A stretch of 64,000 nt of DNA from Promicromonospora sp. AC04 (lineage in GTDB: Bacteria; Actinomycetota; Actinomycetes; Actinomycetales; Cellulomonadaceae), in NCBI RefSeq assembly GCF_003058225.1, contig NZ_QBUG01000010.1, positions 1-64,000 on the forward strand, given 5' to 3'. The stretch's first letter is position 1. Each line of letters starts with the position of its first letter. The translations under genes were made by a program, and so were the position numbers. This document shows, piece by piece, positions 27,847 to 36,106 of the stretch. The notes under the pieces were generated by a model that worked only from the letters and a program-made list of their open reading frames with translations, was not told the DNA's origin and searched no databases.

Positions 27847-28851
27847 ATGCCCGGCATCCCCGTACTGGACCTCTCGCTGCTCGACGGCGACCCCGACGAC
27901 CAGGCGCGTTTCCGCGACGAGCTGCGGCGCGCCACGCACGAGGTCGGCTTCTTCTCGCTGGTCGGCCACGGCGTCCCGCGCGACCTGATCGACCGCGCCT
28001 ACGCCACGGCCCGGGAGTTCTTCGCGCTCCCCGAGGAGCAGAAGCGCGCGATCGAGAACGTCAACAGCCCGCACTTCCGCGGCTGGACGCGCATGGGTGG
28101 CGAGCGCACGCTCGGCCGCGTCGACCAGCGCGAACAGATCGACATCGGGGCCGAGCGGCCGGCGGTACCGATCGAGCCCGGCACCCCCGACCACTGGATC
28201 CTGGAGGGCCCGAACCTGTGGCCCGAGTCCCTCCCCGCGCTCCGTGAGGTGGCCGAGGAGTGGCTGGAGCGGCTCGACGGCGTCGCCACGCGCCTGCTGC
28301 GGGCGTGGGCGGAGGCGCTCGGGGCGCCGTCGGACACGTTCGACGCCGTGTTCGAGCGGCCCTCGCCGCACCTGAAGATCGCCCGCTACCCGGGCGTCGC
28401 GGCGGCCACGCCCGCGCAGGGCGTCGGCGCGCACAAGGACCTGGGCGTGCTCACGCTGCTCTCGGTCGAGGACGGCAAGGCGGGCCTGCAGGTCGAGAAG
28501 GACGGCGAGTGGCTCGACGTCGTCCCGCCCGCCGGCGCGTTCGTCGTGAACATCGGCGAGCTGCTCGAGATCGCGACCGACGGCTACCTCAAGGCGACCC
28601 TGCACCGTGTGGTCTCCCCGGCGCCGGGCACCGAGCGCATCTCGATCCCGTACTTCCACGGGCCCGCGCTCGACGCGACGATCCCGACGATCGACCTGCC
28701 GCCCGCGCTCGCCGCCGACGCGCCCGGCGTGACCCGGGACCCGGCCAACCCGCTGCACGCGGTGTTCGGCGACAACTGGCTCAAGAGCCGGCTGCGCGCG
28801 CACCCGAACGTGGTGGAGGCGCAGCACCCCCGGCTGCTGCAGACCGTGTGA
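27847..28851 (+). CDS. Isopenicillin-N-synthase-like Fe(II)/2-oxoglutarate-type oxygenase
   Basis: A 334-residue cytosolic non-haem iron oxygenase of the IPNS/2OG-Fe(II) family. An N-terminal DIOX_N segment (IPVLDLSLL, GFFSLVGHGVP) precedes the jelly-roll core. The iron triad is His196, Asp198 (GAHKDLGVLTLL) and His253 (TLHRVVSP), and Arg264 with Ser266 (RISIPYF) is the usual cosubstrate carboxylate site. All key residues are present. The true substrate is unknown; no beta-lactam genes are nearby, so antibiotic synthesis is unlikely. AAAGGA precedes the ATG. The cysteine leader peptide upstream suggests expression responds to cysteine supply, which would fit a thiol- or sulfur-containing substrate (inference). 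Confidence 0.88.
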   Translation: MPGIPVLDLSLLDGDPDDQARFRDELRRATHEVGFFSLVGHGVPRDLIDRAYATAREFFALPEEQKRAIENVNSPHFRGWTRMGGERTLGRVDQREQIDIGAERPAVPIEPGTPDHWILEGPNLWPESLPALREVAEEWLERLDGVATRLLRAWAEALGAPSDTFDAVFERPSPHLKIARYPGVAAATPAQGVGAHKDLGVLTLLSVEDGKAGLQVEKDGEWLDVVPPAGAFVVNIGELLEIATDGYLKATLHRVVSPAPGTERISIPYFHGPALDATIPTIDLPPALAADAPGVTRDPANPLHAVFGDNWLKSRLRAHPNVVEAQHPRLLQTV

Positions 28852-28908
28852 CGGCCCGCCCGGCGGCGTAACGCGCCGGGCTGTAGTTCCGGGCGTCGGT
28901 CCGACCCG

Positions 28909-28977
28909 GGGGAAAACAGGTACTCCTGGGGCTGTGTTGCCGAGAGTAGACGTTGTCTACTGTCGGCAACACAGCCC
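28909..28977 (+). repeat. Dispersed palindromic element, copy A
   Basis: A purine-rich tail (GGGGGAAAACAGGTACTCCT from 28909) is followed by 23-base arms 28929-28951 and 28955-28977 with one mismatch and loop GTT. Copies B (53885-53949, same orientation) and C (63533-63603, reverse orientation) share tail and hairpin. It lies 58 bases after the oxygenase stop and could end its transcript. Confidence 0.85.
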
Positions 28978-29076
28978 GAGTGTGTGGACTCTCCCAGGCG
29001 CTCGGAGTAGCGCGCCTTACGGACACTTCAGAAACAGTGCGCGTCCGGACCCTTGTCCCGGCGCGCGTGGCGTCCG

Positions 29077-29082
29077 CAGAAT
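29077..29082 (+). promoter_or_regulatory. -10 hexamer of leaderless rhodanese promoter
   Basis: CAGAAT, six bases before ATG 29089. Confidence 0.4.
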
Positions 29083-29088
29083 CTGGCC

Positions 29089-29508
29089 ATGACGACCTCC
29101 CTGGACACCTCCGCCGCCGTCGCGCACTTCGCCGGGCGGCTCGCCTTCGAGACCGACGTCAGCGACGTCCACGCCGCGCTCGCCGCGGGCAGCCCGTTCA
29201 CCCTGGTCGACGTCCGGTCGCCGGACTGCTGGGACCAGGGCCACATCCCCGGCGCGGTGCACCTGCCCGGCGGCAAGGTGCGCCTGCGCGCTGAGCAGAC
29301 GATCGACCGGGAGCGGCCCGTCGTCGTGTACTGCTGGGGCCCGGCCTGCAACGGGGCGACCAAGGCGGCCCTCGAGTTCGCGAAGCTCGGCTACGACGTC
29401 AAGGAGATGATCGGCGGCTTCGAGTACTGGGTCCGGGAGGGCTTCTCCTACGAGACGGCGACGGGCCCGATCCACCCCACCCCGGACCCCCTCACCGCCC
29501 CGGTCTGA
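29089..29508 (+). CDS. Rhodanese-domain protein
   Basis: A 139-residue single-domain rhodanese (sulfurtransferase-like). Motifs are FTLVDVRSPDCWDQGHIPGAVHLPGG (CH2-A type) and VVVYCWGPACNGATKAALEFAKLGY. The active loop reads C-N-G-A-T-K, so a lysine stands where many active rhodaneses have arginine. Sulfur transfer from thiosulfate or persulfides, or detoxification, is possible but unproven. ATG 29089 is chosen because the conserved fold starts soon after and a -10 hexamer lies six bases upstream. It follows the oxygenase gene, separated by palindromic element A, and may belong to the same cysteine/sulfur theme. Confidence 0.85.
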   Translation: MTTSLDTSAAVAHFAGRLAFETDVSDVHAALAAGSPFTLVDVRSPDCWDQGHIPGAVHLPGGKVRLRAEQTIDRERPVVVYCWGPACNGATKAALEFAKLGYDVKEMIGGFEYWVREGFSYETATGPIHPTPDPLTAPV

Positions 29509-29539
29509 CGTGCGGGTGGCTCGCGGAGGCTCGCGCGAG

Positions 29540-29611
29540 GTCCGCTTCGATCAAGCACTTGCGCATGCTTTTAGCGCCGGATGCCTGCGTAAGTGCTTGA
29601 TCGAAGCGGAC
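29540..29611. terminator. Long palindrome between convergent rhodanese and response-regulator genes
   Basis: The arms share a perfect 21-bp stem (GTCCGCTTCGATCAAGCACTT and its complement, 29540-29560 and 29591-29611) that continues inward with mismatches. The loop centre is TTTTAGCGCC. It lies at the end of both genes. Confidence 0.72.
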
Positions 29612-29630
29612 TTCGCGACCGGCCGGCGGC

Positions 29631-30467
29631 TCACGCCGGGCGGTAGCGGTTCTCCGGGCGGCCCGTTGCTCCGTATCGTGGCGTGACCTGCGCGTATCCC
29701 TCGGTCACCAGGTGCTCCAGGTACCGGCGGGCGCTGACCCGCGACATCCCGACCGCTTCGGCGACCTCGGCCGCCGAGGCGTCCCGGACTGCCGCCCCAC
29801 CTGCACCCGCCGCACCACCTGCACCCGCCGCCCCACCCGCGCCCGCCGATCCACCCGCGCCCGGCTCGCCGAGGACGCCCGACCCGGTGTCCAGCCCGCA
29901 CAGGCGGGCCAGCGCCTCCCGGACCAGGTCACGGCTCCGGCCGGAGAGCCCCTTGGGCAGCCGGTCCGTGGCGGAGCGTGGCCCGGCGAGGAGCTGGTCC
30001 ACCTCCTCCTGGTCGAGCGTGTCCTGGGCCCGGCGCAGGTCCTCGCGCCGCTGCCACACCTCGTCGAGCCGCTCGCGCAGGGCGGCGGAGGTGAACGGCT
30101 TGACCAGGTAGGCGAGCACGCCCCCGGCCATTGCCTGCCGCACGCTGTCGAGCTCCCGTGCTGCGGTCGTGGCGACGACGTCGACGGGCGGGCCGGGCAG
30201 CAGGCGGAGCCGTTGGAGCACGTCGAGCCCGCCGATGTCCGGCAGGTGCAGGTCCAGCAGCACCAGGTCGGGCCGCAGGGCGGACGCGAGGCGCAGCGCG
30301 TCCGCGCCGTTCCGCGCCTCGCCCACCACGACGAACCGGGGATGGCTCTCCACGAAGCCGCGGTGCACCACGGCGACGGCCGGATCGTCCTCGACGATCA
30401 GCGTCCGCGCCCGGTTGTCGGCCCCGCCCGTCCCGTGCCCGACGGCGGAACTCGCCCTCGCGATCAC
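29631..30467 (-). CDS. CitB/DcuR-type response regulator
   Basis: A 278-residue cytosolic regulator. The receiver domain (about 20-140) has the acidic pair in IVEDDPA, phospho-acceptor Asp72 (LVLLDLHLPD), Thr/Ser and Lys of LVKPFTSAALRERLDEV. A linker contains four 18-bp Gly/Ala repeats, and a C-terminal winged helix ends VAEAVGMSRVSARRYLEHLVTEGYAQVTPRYG, typical of the CitB/DcuR/MalR class. The GTG at 30467 overlaps the kinase stop (GTGA). With the partner kinase it probably activates the divergent tctCBA genes in response to an extracellular carboxylate. Confidence 0.88.
   Translation of the reverse strand: MIARASSAVGHGTGGADNRARTLIVEDDPAVAVVHRGFVESHPRFVVVGEARNGADALRLASALRPDLVLLDLHLPDIGGLDVLQRLRLLPGPPVDVVATTAARELDSVRQAMAGGVLAYLVKPFTSAALRERLDEVWQRREDLRRAQDTLDQEEVDQLLAGPRSATDRLPKGLSGRSRDLVREALARLCGLDTGSGVLGEPGAGGSAGAGGAAGAGGAAGAGGAAVRDASAAEVAEAVGMSRVSARRYLEHLVTEGYAQVTPRYGATGRPENRYRPA
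29791..29862 (-). repeat. 18-bp in-frame repeats in the response-regulator linker
   Basis: Four units start GCCGCCCCACCTGCACCC at 29791, 29809, 29827 and 29845, encoding Gly/Ala-rich linker sequence between receiver and DNA-binding domain. Confidence 0.9.
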
Positions 30468-31960
30468 GGCCCCGTCTCCCTGGGTCCGGCAACCGCCCGC
30501 GTCACCGCGGTCACACCCGTCCCGGCGGCCTCCCGGGGCGCGCCGGCGGCGTGTGTGCCCGCGCCGGCCGCGTGGTTGCCCGCGCCGGCGGCGTGTGTGC
30601 CCGCGCCGGCCGCGTGGTTGCCCGCCTCGGCTGCGCGAGCGCCCGCAACGGCCACGCGTTCCCCCGCGCCGGCCCGCGATCGGCTCGCCGAGGCGGATGC
30701 CGGTACGGGCAGGTCGACGGTCACCCGCGCCCCGCCGAGGTCGCCGGTCCCGATGACGACCTCGCCGTCGCGCCGGTCCACCACGCGCCGGACCAGGGCC
30801 AGGCCGATGCCTCGGCTGTGCTCCCGGTCGCCCGGCACCTTCGTGGAGAACCCGGCCTTGAACACCTGGTGGTGCAGGTTGGCGGGCACGCCGGGGCCGT
30901 CGTCGTCCACCTGCAGGCGCAGGTGCGCCCCGTCCGAACGGAGCAGCACGCGGACTCGCCCGTCCGGGCCGGTCGCGTCGACCGCGTTGTCGATCAGGTT
31001 CCCGAGCACGACGAGGGCGTCCGTGTGCAGCGACGAGGCGTCCGGGGTGGTCGGCGCGTCGAGCTCGGAGGCGTCGTCGACGTCGAGCGTCGCGCCGCGT
31101 TCGCGTGCCGTGATCGCCTTGACCAGGAGCAGCGCCGCGAGCTCGGGTGAGCGCACGCCCGGGGCGACCGCGGACGCGGTGAGCAGCCCGCCGTACCCCG
31201 ACCGCTCGATGAAGGCGACGGCCTCCTCGGTGCGGCCCAGCTCCAGCAGCCCCGAGATGACGTGCACGGTGTTGGCGAACTCGTGCGACTGGGAGCGCAG
31301 GGCGTCGGTGAGGCCCTGGGTCTCCAGCAGGGTCGCGATGTCCTCGGGCTCGAGCAGGTAGATGCGGCGGCGGACCAGGCGGGTCACCCACGCTGCACAC
31401 AGCACGCCGACGACCGTCGCGGCGGCGAGCGCGCCGAGCAGCCAGCCCCGGTCGTCGGTCAGGTCTGCGCGCAGCTCGGACTCCAGGATCCCGACGCTGG
31501 CGGTGCCGATGACGGGGGCGGGCGAGGCGTCGTCGGCGGCGTCGCCGAAGACGGGCACCTTGACGCGCCACGACGTGCCGAGCGTGCCGGTCTGCGTGCC
31601 CGTCCACACCCGGCCGGACAGCGGCACCGACGGATCGGTCGACACCTGCTGCCCGATCTGCTCGGGGTCGGGGTGGGAGTAGCGGACGCCGTGCTCGTCC
31701 GTGACCACCACGTAAGTAACGGCCGACGCCTCACGGATCACCTCCGCGATCGGCTGGATCGTGGCGGACGGGTCCTCGTCGTCGAACGCGTCGTGGATGG
31801 CGGGCAGGCGCGCGACCGACTGTGCCACCCCGGTCATCCGGTCGACGTAGGCGTCGCGGAGCTGGCGCTCCTGCAGGTTGAAGGCCACGAGCCCGGTCGT
31901 GCACACGAGTACGAGCACGATGACGACCTGCAGCACCAATAGCTGCGCCCGGAGCGTCAT
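30464..31960 (-). CDS. CitA/DcuS-type sensor histidine kinase
   Basis: A 498-residue membrane sensor. TM1 (about 5-28) and TM2 (about 180-200) flank an extracytoplasmic PDC/CitA-like PAS domain (VTYVVVTDEHGVRYSHPDPEQIGQ), the class that binds citrate, malate or fumarate. The phospho-acceptor is His226 in RSQSHEFANTVHVISGLLELG, followed by the N box NLIDNAVDA, VDDDGPGVP and RGIGLALVRRVV. The C-terminal 60 residues are an Ala/Gly/His repeat (AGNHAAGAGTHAAG, 42-bp units) with no known role. ATG 31960 gives a normal first helix. It is in an operon with the response regulator and divergent from tctC. Confidence 0.9.
   Translation of the reverse strand: MTLRAQLLVLQVVIVLVLVCTTGLVAFNLQERQLRDAYVDRMTGVAQSVARLPAIHDAFDDEDPSATIQPIAEVIREASAVTYVVVTDEHGVRYSHPDPEQIGQQVSTDPSVPLSGRVWTGTQTGTLGTSWRVKVPVFGDAADDASPAPVIGTASVGILESELRADLTDDRGWLLGALAAATVVGVLCAAWVTRLVRRRIYLLEPEDIATLLETQGLTDALRSQSHEFANTVHVISGLLELGRTEEAVAFIERSGYGGLLTASAVAPGVRSPELAALLLVKAITARERGATLDVDDASELDAPTTPDASSLHTDALVVLGNLIDNAVDATGPDGRVRVLLRSDGAHLRLQVDDDGPGVPANLHHQVFKAGFSTKVPGDREHSRGIGLALVRRVVDRRDGEVVIGTGDLGGARVTVDLPVPASASASRSRAGAGERVAVAGARAAEAGNHAAGAGTHAAGAGNHAAGAGTHAAGAPREAAGTGVTAVTRAVAGPRETGP
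30540..30623 (-). repeat. 42-bp in-frame repeat in the kinase tail
   Basis: Two identical 42-bp units (30540-30581, 30582-30623), each made of two similar 21-bp halves, encode AGNHAAGAGTHAAG. Confidence 0.92.
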
Positions 31961-32157
31961 TGCCCTTCTCACGGACGCCAGTGTGCACCGGGTGACGGCC
32001 GGTGCGGTAGCCGCGCGGCGCGACCTAAACGACCACAACCTTCGTTGCGACCAGAACCCGGCTCCGGCGCGCGGCGCTTCCTAGACTCCCGCCGCAGGTG
32101 AACCCGAGTGTCGGCGACGTAGCGGGCCGGGTACACGCATCCGCTCAAGGAGGAGAC

Positions 32158-33162
32158 ATGCGCATCATCCGGACCGGGGTTGCCCCCGTCGGAATCGTCC
32201 TGGCACTGGCCCTGGCGGGCTGTTCGAGCCTGGAGCCGAGCGGCGGTGGCGGTGGCGACGCCGCCATCGACGAGCTCAGCATCGTGGTCCCAGCGGGCCC
32301 GGGCGGTGGCTGGGACCAGACCGGCCGCGCGATGCAGGCCGACCTGCAGGACGAGGGCCTGGTCGGCACCGCCACGGTCACCAACGTCGACGGCGCCGGC
32401 GGCACCGTCGGCCTGGCGAACATCGCCAACGCCTCCGACCCGAACACCCTGCTGGTGATGGGCCTGGTCATGGTGGGCGCCGTCGAGACCAACCAGTCCC
32501 AGGCCCGCATCGAGGACACCACCCCGATCGCGCGCCTCACCGAGGAGCAGGAGGTCATAGTGGTCCCGGCGGAGTCGCCGTACGAGACCATCGACGACCT
32601 CGTCGCCGACATCGAGGAGAACGGCAAGGACGTCGCCATCACCGGCGGGTCCGCCGGCGGCACCGACCACATCCTCGCCGGCATGCTGCTCAAGGCCGCG
32701 GGTATGCCCGCGGAGGACATCGCGAGCAGCCTCAACTACGTCGCCTACTCCGGCGGCGGCGAGTCCCTCGCTGCCCTGCTCGGCAACAACGTCGACGCGG
32801 GCATCTCCGGCATCAGCGAGTACGCCGAGCAGGTAGAGGCGGGCGAGCTGCGGGCGCTCGCGGTCTCCGGCGACGAGCGCGTCGACGCCCTCCCGGACGC
32901 GCCGACCCTCACCGAGGCCGGCTACGACGTCGTCCTGACCAACTGGCGCGGCGTGGTCGCCCCAGGCTCGATCGACGACGCCGAGAAGGAGGCGCTGACC
33001 ACCGCCGTCACCGAGCTCGCGGAGTCCGAGGCGTGGCAGGCCACGCTCGAGGAGAAGGGCTGGGACGACGCCTTCCTCGCCGGCGACGAGTTCGACTCCT
33101 ACCTCGAGGGCAACATCGCCGAGATCCAGGTGGTGCTCCAGGACATCGGGCTCGTCGAGTGA
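32158..33162 (+). CDS. tctC: Tricarboxylate transporter receptor TctC
   Basis: A 334-residue extracellular binding lipoprotein of the tripartite tricarboxylate transporter family. The lipobox LALAGC places the lipidated Cys at residue 22. The Bug/TctC fold motifs are visible: IVVPAGPGGGWDQTGRAMQ, VTNVDGAGGTVGLANIA, and AVSGDERVDALPDAPTLTEAG. The ATG at 32158 follows AGGAGG (32149-32154). The ligand is probably a di- or tricarboxylate such as citrate, in keeping with the divergent CitA/CitB-type system. The stop overlaps the GTG of tctB by four bases. Confidence 0.93.
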   Translation: MRIIRTGVAPVGIVLALALAGCSSLEPSGGGGGDAAIDELSIVVPAGPGGGWDQTGRAMQADLQDEGLVGTATVTNVDGAGGTVGLANIANASDPNTLLVMGLVMVGAVETNQSQARIEDTTPIARLTEEQEVIVVPAESPYETIDDLVADIEENGKDVAITGGSAGGTDHILAGMLLKAAGMPAEDIASSLNYVAYSGGGESLAALLGNNVDAGISGISEYAEQVEAGELRALAVSGDERVDALPDAPTLTEAGYDVVLTNWRGVVAPGSIDDAEKEALTTAVTELAESEAWQATLEEKGWDDAFLAGDEFDSYLEGNIAEIQVVLQDIGLVE

Positions 33163-33764
33163 GCACCGAAGGCGTGGCGCCCGAGGCGCCCACCCAACCG
33201 GGTGAGCCGACGGCGGAGGCCGGCCCTCCGCCGTCGGACGCCCTGGAACCGGCCGCGGCCGAACCGACGCGCCGGAAGTGGGGCGAGCTCGTGCTGGCCC
33301 TGGCCACGGCCGCCCTCGGCGGCTACGTGCTGGTGGCCGCCGGGAGCATCACCGTGCCGGGCTCGACGAATACGCTCGGCCCGCGGGCCTTCCCCTACCT
33401 GGTGGGCGGCCTGCTGGTCGCGGCGGGGGTCGCGCTCGTCGTCCTGGTCCTGAGCGGCCGGGCCGGGGAGGAGGAGGGCGGCGAGGACGTCGACCCCACC
33501 GTTCGGACCGACTGGCTGACGGTGGTACTGCTCGTGGTCACCCTGGTGGTGCACGTGTTCGCGATCAACGTCGTCGGCTGGCCGCTCGCCGCCGCGGTCC
33601 TGTTCGCGGGCGCCGCGGTCGTCCTGGGTGCCCGCCCGTGGTGGCGCGCCGCCCTGGTCGGGCTCGTGCTGGGCCTGGTCGTCCAAGTGATCTTCGGCGG
33701 GCTGCTGGGGCTGTCGCTCCCGGCCGGCCCGCTGCTGGAAGGGGTGCCGTTCCTCCGTGGATAA
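33159..33764 (+). CDS. tctB: Tricarboxylate transporter small membrane subunit TctB
   Basis: A 201-residue membrane protein with four predicted helices and a Pro/Ala-rich N-terminal extension (residues 1-40). Family features include [19 protein letters not shown] in the first half and a hydrophobic C-terminus ending near [14 protein letters not shown] 33159 shares GTGA with the tctC stop; the end overlaps the start of tctA by eight bases, so the three genes are tightly coupled. TctB is the least conserved subunit, and assignment leans on position and topology. Confidence 0.9.
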   Translation: MSTEGVAPEAPTQPGEPTAEAGPPPSDALEPAAAEPTRRKWGELVLALATAALGGYVLVAAGSITVPGSTNTLGPRAFPYLVGGLLVAAGVALVVLVLSGRAGEEEGGEDVDPTVRTDWLTVVLLVVTLVVHVFAINVVGWPLAAAVLFAGAAVVLGARPWWRAALVGLVLGLVVQVIFGGLLGLSLPAGPLLEGVPFLRG

Positions 33765-35259
33765 CTTCTCCGCCCTGCTCGAAGGGTTCGCCACCGTCCT
33801 GCACCCCGTCTACCTGCTGTGGGCGCTGTTCGGCGTGTTCATCGGGACGGCGGTCGGCGTGCTGCCGGGCATCGGCCCGGCCATGACCATCGCCCTCCTC
33901 CTGCCGCTGACCTACTCGCTGGAGCCGACGGCGGCGATCATCGTCTTCGCCGGCATCTACTACGGCGGCATGTACGGCGGTTCGACGACGTCGATCCTGC
34001 TCAACACACCCGGCGAGTCCTCATCGATAGTCACGGCGATCGAGGGCAACAAGATGGCCCGCGCCGGGCGCGGGGCCGCGGCGCTCGCCACCGCCGCCAT
34101 CGGCTCCTTCGTGGCGGGCACGCTCGCCACGGTGGCGCTCACGTTCATGGCGCCGGTGATCGCCGACCTCGCCGTCCAGCTCGGTGAGCCCGACTACTTC
34201 GCCCTGATGGTGGTCGCGTTCATCACCGTGGGCGCCCTGCTCGGGTCCTCCGTCTCGCGCGGTATCGCGTCGCTCGCCCTCGGCCTGTTCCTCGGCCTGG
34301 TCGGCACGGACACCCTGACCGGCCAGCAGCGGTTCACGTTCGGCGTGCCCAACCTGGCGGACGGGATCGACGTCGTGGTGGTCGCCGTCGGGCTGTTCGC
34401 CGTCGGCGAGGCCCTGTACGTGGGCTCGCGGATGCGGCACGGCCCGATCAGGATCATCCCCTTCGAGAAGGGCTGGCGCTCCTGGATGAAGCGCGACGAC
34501 TGGCGTCGCTCCTGGAGGCCGTGGCTACGCGGCGCCGCGATCGGGTTCCCGGTGGGCACCATCCCGGCGGGCGGGGCCGACGTCGCGACGTTCCTCTCCT
34601 ACGCCTCCGAGAAGCGCCTCGCCGGGAAGGAACGGCGCAAGGAGTTCGGCAAGGGCGCCATCGAGGGCGTGGCCGGCCCGGAGGCCGCGAACAACGCGGC
34701 GGCCGCCGGCGTGCTGGTCCCGCTGCTCACCCTGGGCCTGCCCACTACCGCCACGGCGGCGATCATGATCGTCGCGTTCCAGTCCTACGGCATCCAGCCC
34801 GGCCCGCTGCTGATGCAGAGCGAGTCCGCGCTGGTGTGGGCGCTGGTCGCGAGCCTGTACCTCGGCAACCTCATGCTGGTGGTGCTGAACCTGCCGCTGG
34901 TGGGCATGTGGGTGAAGGTGCTGCGCATCCCCCGGCACTACCTGTACGCGGGCATCATCCTGTTCGGCGCGCTGGGCTCGTACGCGCTGAACTTCTCGCC
35001 CGTTGACGTGCTGCTCCTGGTGCTCATCGGCCTGGCCGGGTTCTTCATGCGGCGGTACGGGTACCCCGTGGCGCCCCTGGTGGTCGGCATGATCCTCGGC
35101 CCGATGGCGGAGGACCGGCTGCGCCGCTCCCTCGCGATCAGCCAGGGCGACCTGAGCTACCTGGTGACCAGCCCGTTCGCCGCGATCGCGTACGCCGCGA
35201 TAGTGGTGCTGCTGGCCGTGGGCATCTGGCTGAAGCGCCGGGAGCGGGCCGCGGCCTAG
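33757..35259 (+). CDS. tctA: Tricarboxylate transporter large membrane subunit TctA
   Basis: A 500-residue protein with about 12 helices. The TctA signatures [22 protein letters not shown] and the duplicated [21 protein letters not shown] are present, as is [23 protein letters not shown] at 33757 overlaps the tctB end. Together with TctC and TctB this forms a complete secondary, ion-driven high-affinity carboxylate importer. Confidence 0.95.
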   Translation: MDNFSALLEGFATVLHPVYLLWALFGVFIGTAVGVLPGIGPAMTIALLLPLTYSLEPTAAIIVFAGIYYGGMYGGSTTSILLNTPGESSSIVTAIEGNKMARAGRGAAALATAAIGSFVAGTLATVALTFMAPVIADLAVQLGEPDYFALMVVAFITVGALLGSSVSRGIASLALGLFLGLVGTDTLTGQQRFTFGVPNLADGIDVVVVAVGLFAVGEALYVGSRMRHGPIRIIPFEKGWRSWMKRDDWRRSWRPWLRGAAIGFPVGTIPAGGADVATFLSYASEKRLAGKERRKEFGKGAIEGVAGPEAANNAAAAGVLVPLLTLGLPTTATAAIMIVAFQSYGIQPGPLLMQSESALVWALVASLYLGNLMLVVLNLPLVGMWVKVLRIPRHYLYAGIILFGALGSYALNFSPVDVLLLVLIGLAGFFMRRYGYPVAPLVVGMILGPMAEDRLRRSLAISQGDLSYLVTSPFAAIAYAAIVVLLAVGIWLKRRERAAA

Positions 35260-35262
35260 GCT
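35257..35262 (+). promoter_or_regulatory. -10 hexamer of leaderless SDR promoter
   Basis: TAGGCT, six bases before ATG 35269; its first three bases are the tctA stop codon. Confidence 0.5.
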
Positions 35263-35268
35263 GGTCGG

Positions 35269-36048
35269 ATGAGCACAGCACTGATCACCGGCGGGTCCGC
35301 GGGCCTGGGCCGCGAGTTCGCGCGGCAGCTCGCCGCCGACCAGCACGACCTGGTGCTGGTGGCGCGCGACGAGGACCGGCTGAACGAGGTCGCCGAGGAG
35401 CTCCGCTCCGCCACCGGTGTGGCGGTCGAGGTGCTCCCGGCGGACCTCTCGGTGCCCGACGACGTCGCGCGGGTCGCGCGGCGCCTCGCGATCGTCGGCG
35501 GCCGGCCCGGGGAGGGCGACCTGCGGCCCGTCGGACTGCTCGTCAACAACGCCGGCTTCGCCACCTCCGCGAGCTTCACGAAGGGCCGGGTCACCACCGA
35601 GCGGCGGGGGATCGACGTCATGGTGAAGGCGGTGGTGGAGCTGACGCACGCCGCCGTCGGGCAGATGCTCGAACGCGACCGCGGCGCGATCCTCAACGTC
35701 GGCTCGGTCGCGGCCCTCACCGCCGGCGGCACGTACGCCGCCGCGAAGGCGTACGTCCGGACGTTCACCGAGTCGCTCGCGGCCGAGCTCAAGGGCACCG
35801 GCGTCACCGCGACCGTGGTGGCCCCCGGGCTCACGCACACGGAGTTCCACGCGCGGGCGGGCATCCCCGACTCGTCGATAGTCCCGGAGTGGGGCTGGCT
35901 CGACGCCGAGGACGTGGTCCGGGTGGCGCTCGCCGACGCGCGCCGCGGCGTCGTCCTGTCCACGCCTTCGGTGCGCTACAAGGTGGCCACGGCCCTGCTG
36001 CGGGTCGCGCCGCGCTGGGCGGTGCGCGCCGTCGGCCGCTACCGCTGA
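35269..36048 (+). CDS. Short-chain dehydrogenase/reductase
   Basis: A 259-residue cytosolic NAD(P)-dependent oxidoreductase of the classical SDR type. Cofactor motif TGGSAGLG at residues 7-14, NNAG at 93-96, catalytic Ser146, Tyr156 and Lys160 (SVAALTAGGTYAAAK). The basic residue after the glycine motif (VARDEDRL at 31-38) would suit NADP. The substrate is unknown. It starts ten bases after tctA but has its own probable leaderless promoter overlapping the tctA stop. Confidence 0.9.
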   Translation: MSTALITGGSAGLGREFARQLAADQHDLVLVARDEDRLNEVAEELRSATGVAVEVLPADLSVPDDVARVARRLAIVGGRPGEGDLRPVGLLVNNAGFATSASFTKGRVTTERRGIDVMVKAVVELTHAAVGQMLERDRGAILNVGSVAALTAGGTYAAAKAYVRTFTESLAAELKGTGVTATVVAPGLTHTEFHARAGIPDSSIVPEWGWLDAEDVVRVALADARRGVVLSTPSVRYKVATALLRVAPRWAVRAVGRYR

Positions 36049-36071
36049 CGAGCCGGGCGGGCTTCGCGGGC

Positions 36072-36103
36072 CTGGCAGGCCCGGCGGACGGCGGGCCTGC
36101 CGG
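36072..36103. terminator. Hairpin between convergent SDR and CorA genes
   Basis: 12-bp stem (36072-36083 with 36092-36103, one G-U pair) with an 8-base loop. Confidence 0.55.
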
Positions 36104-36106
36104 ACG

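Noticed and set aside
27719-27988. 89-codon frame overlapping the oxygenase start
   Set aside because: Runs into the oxygenase in another frame, without a ribosome binding site or homology.
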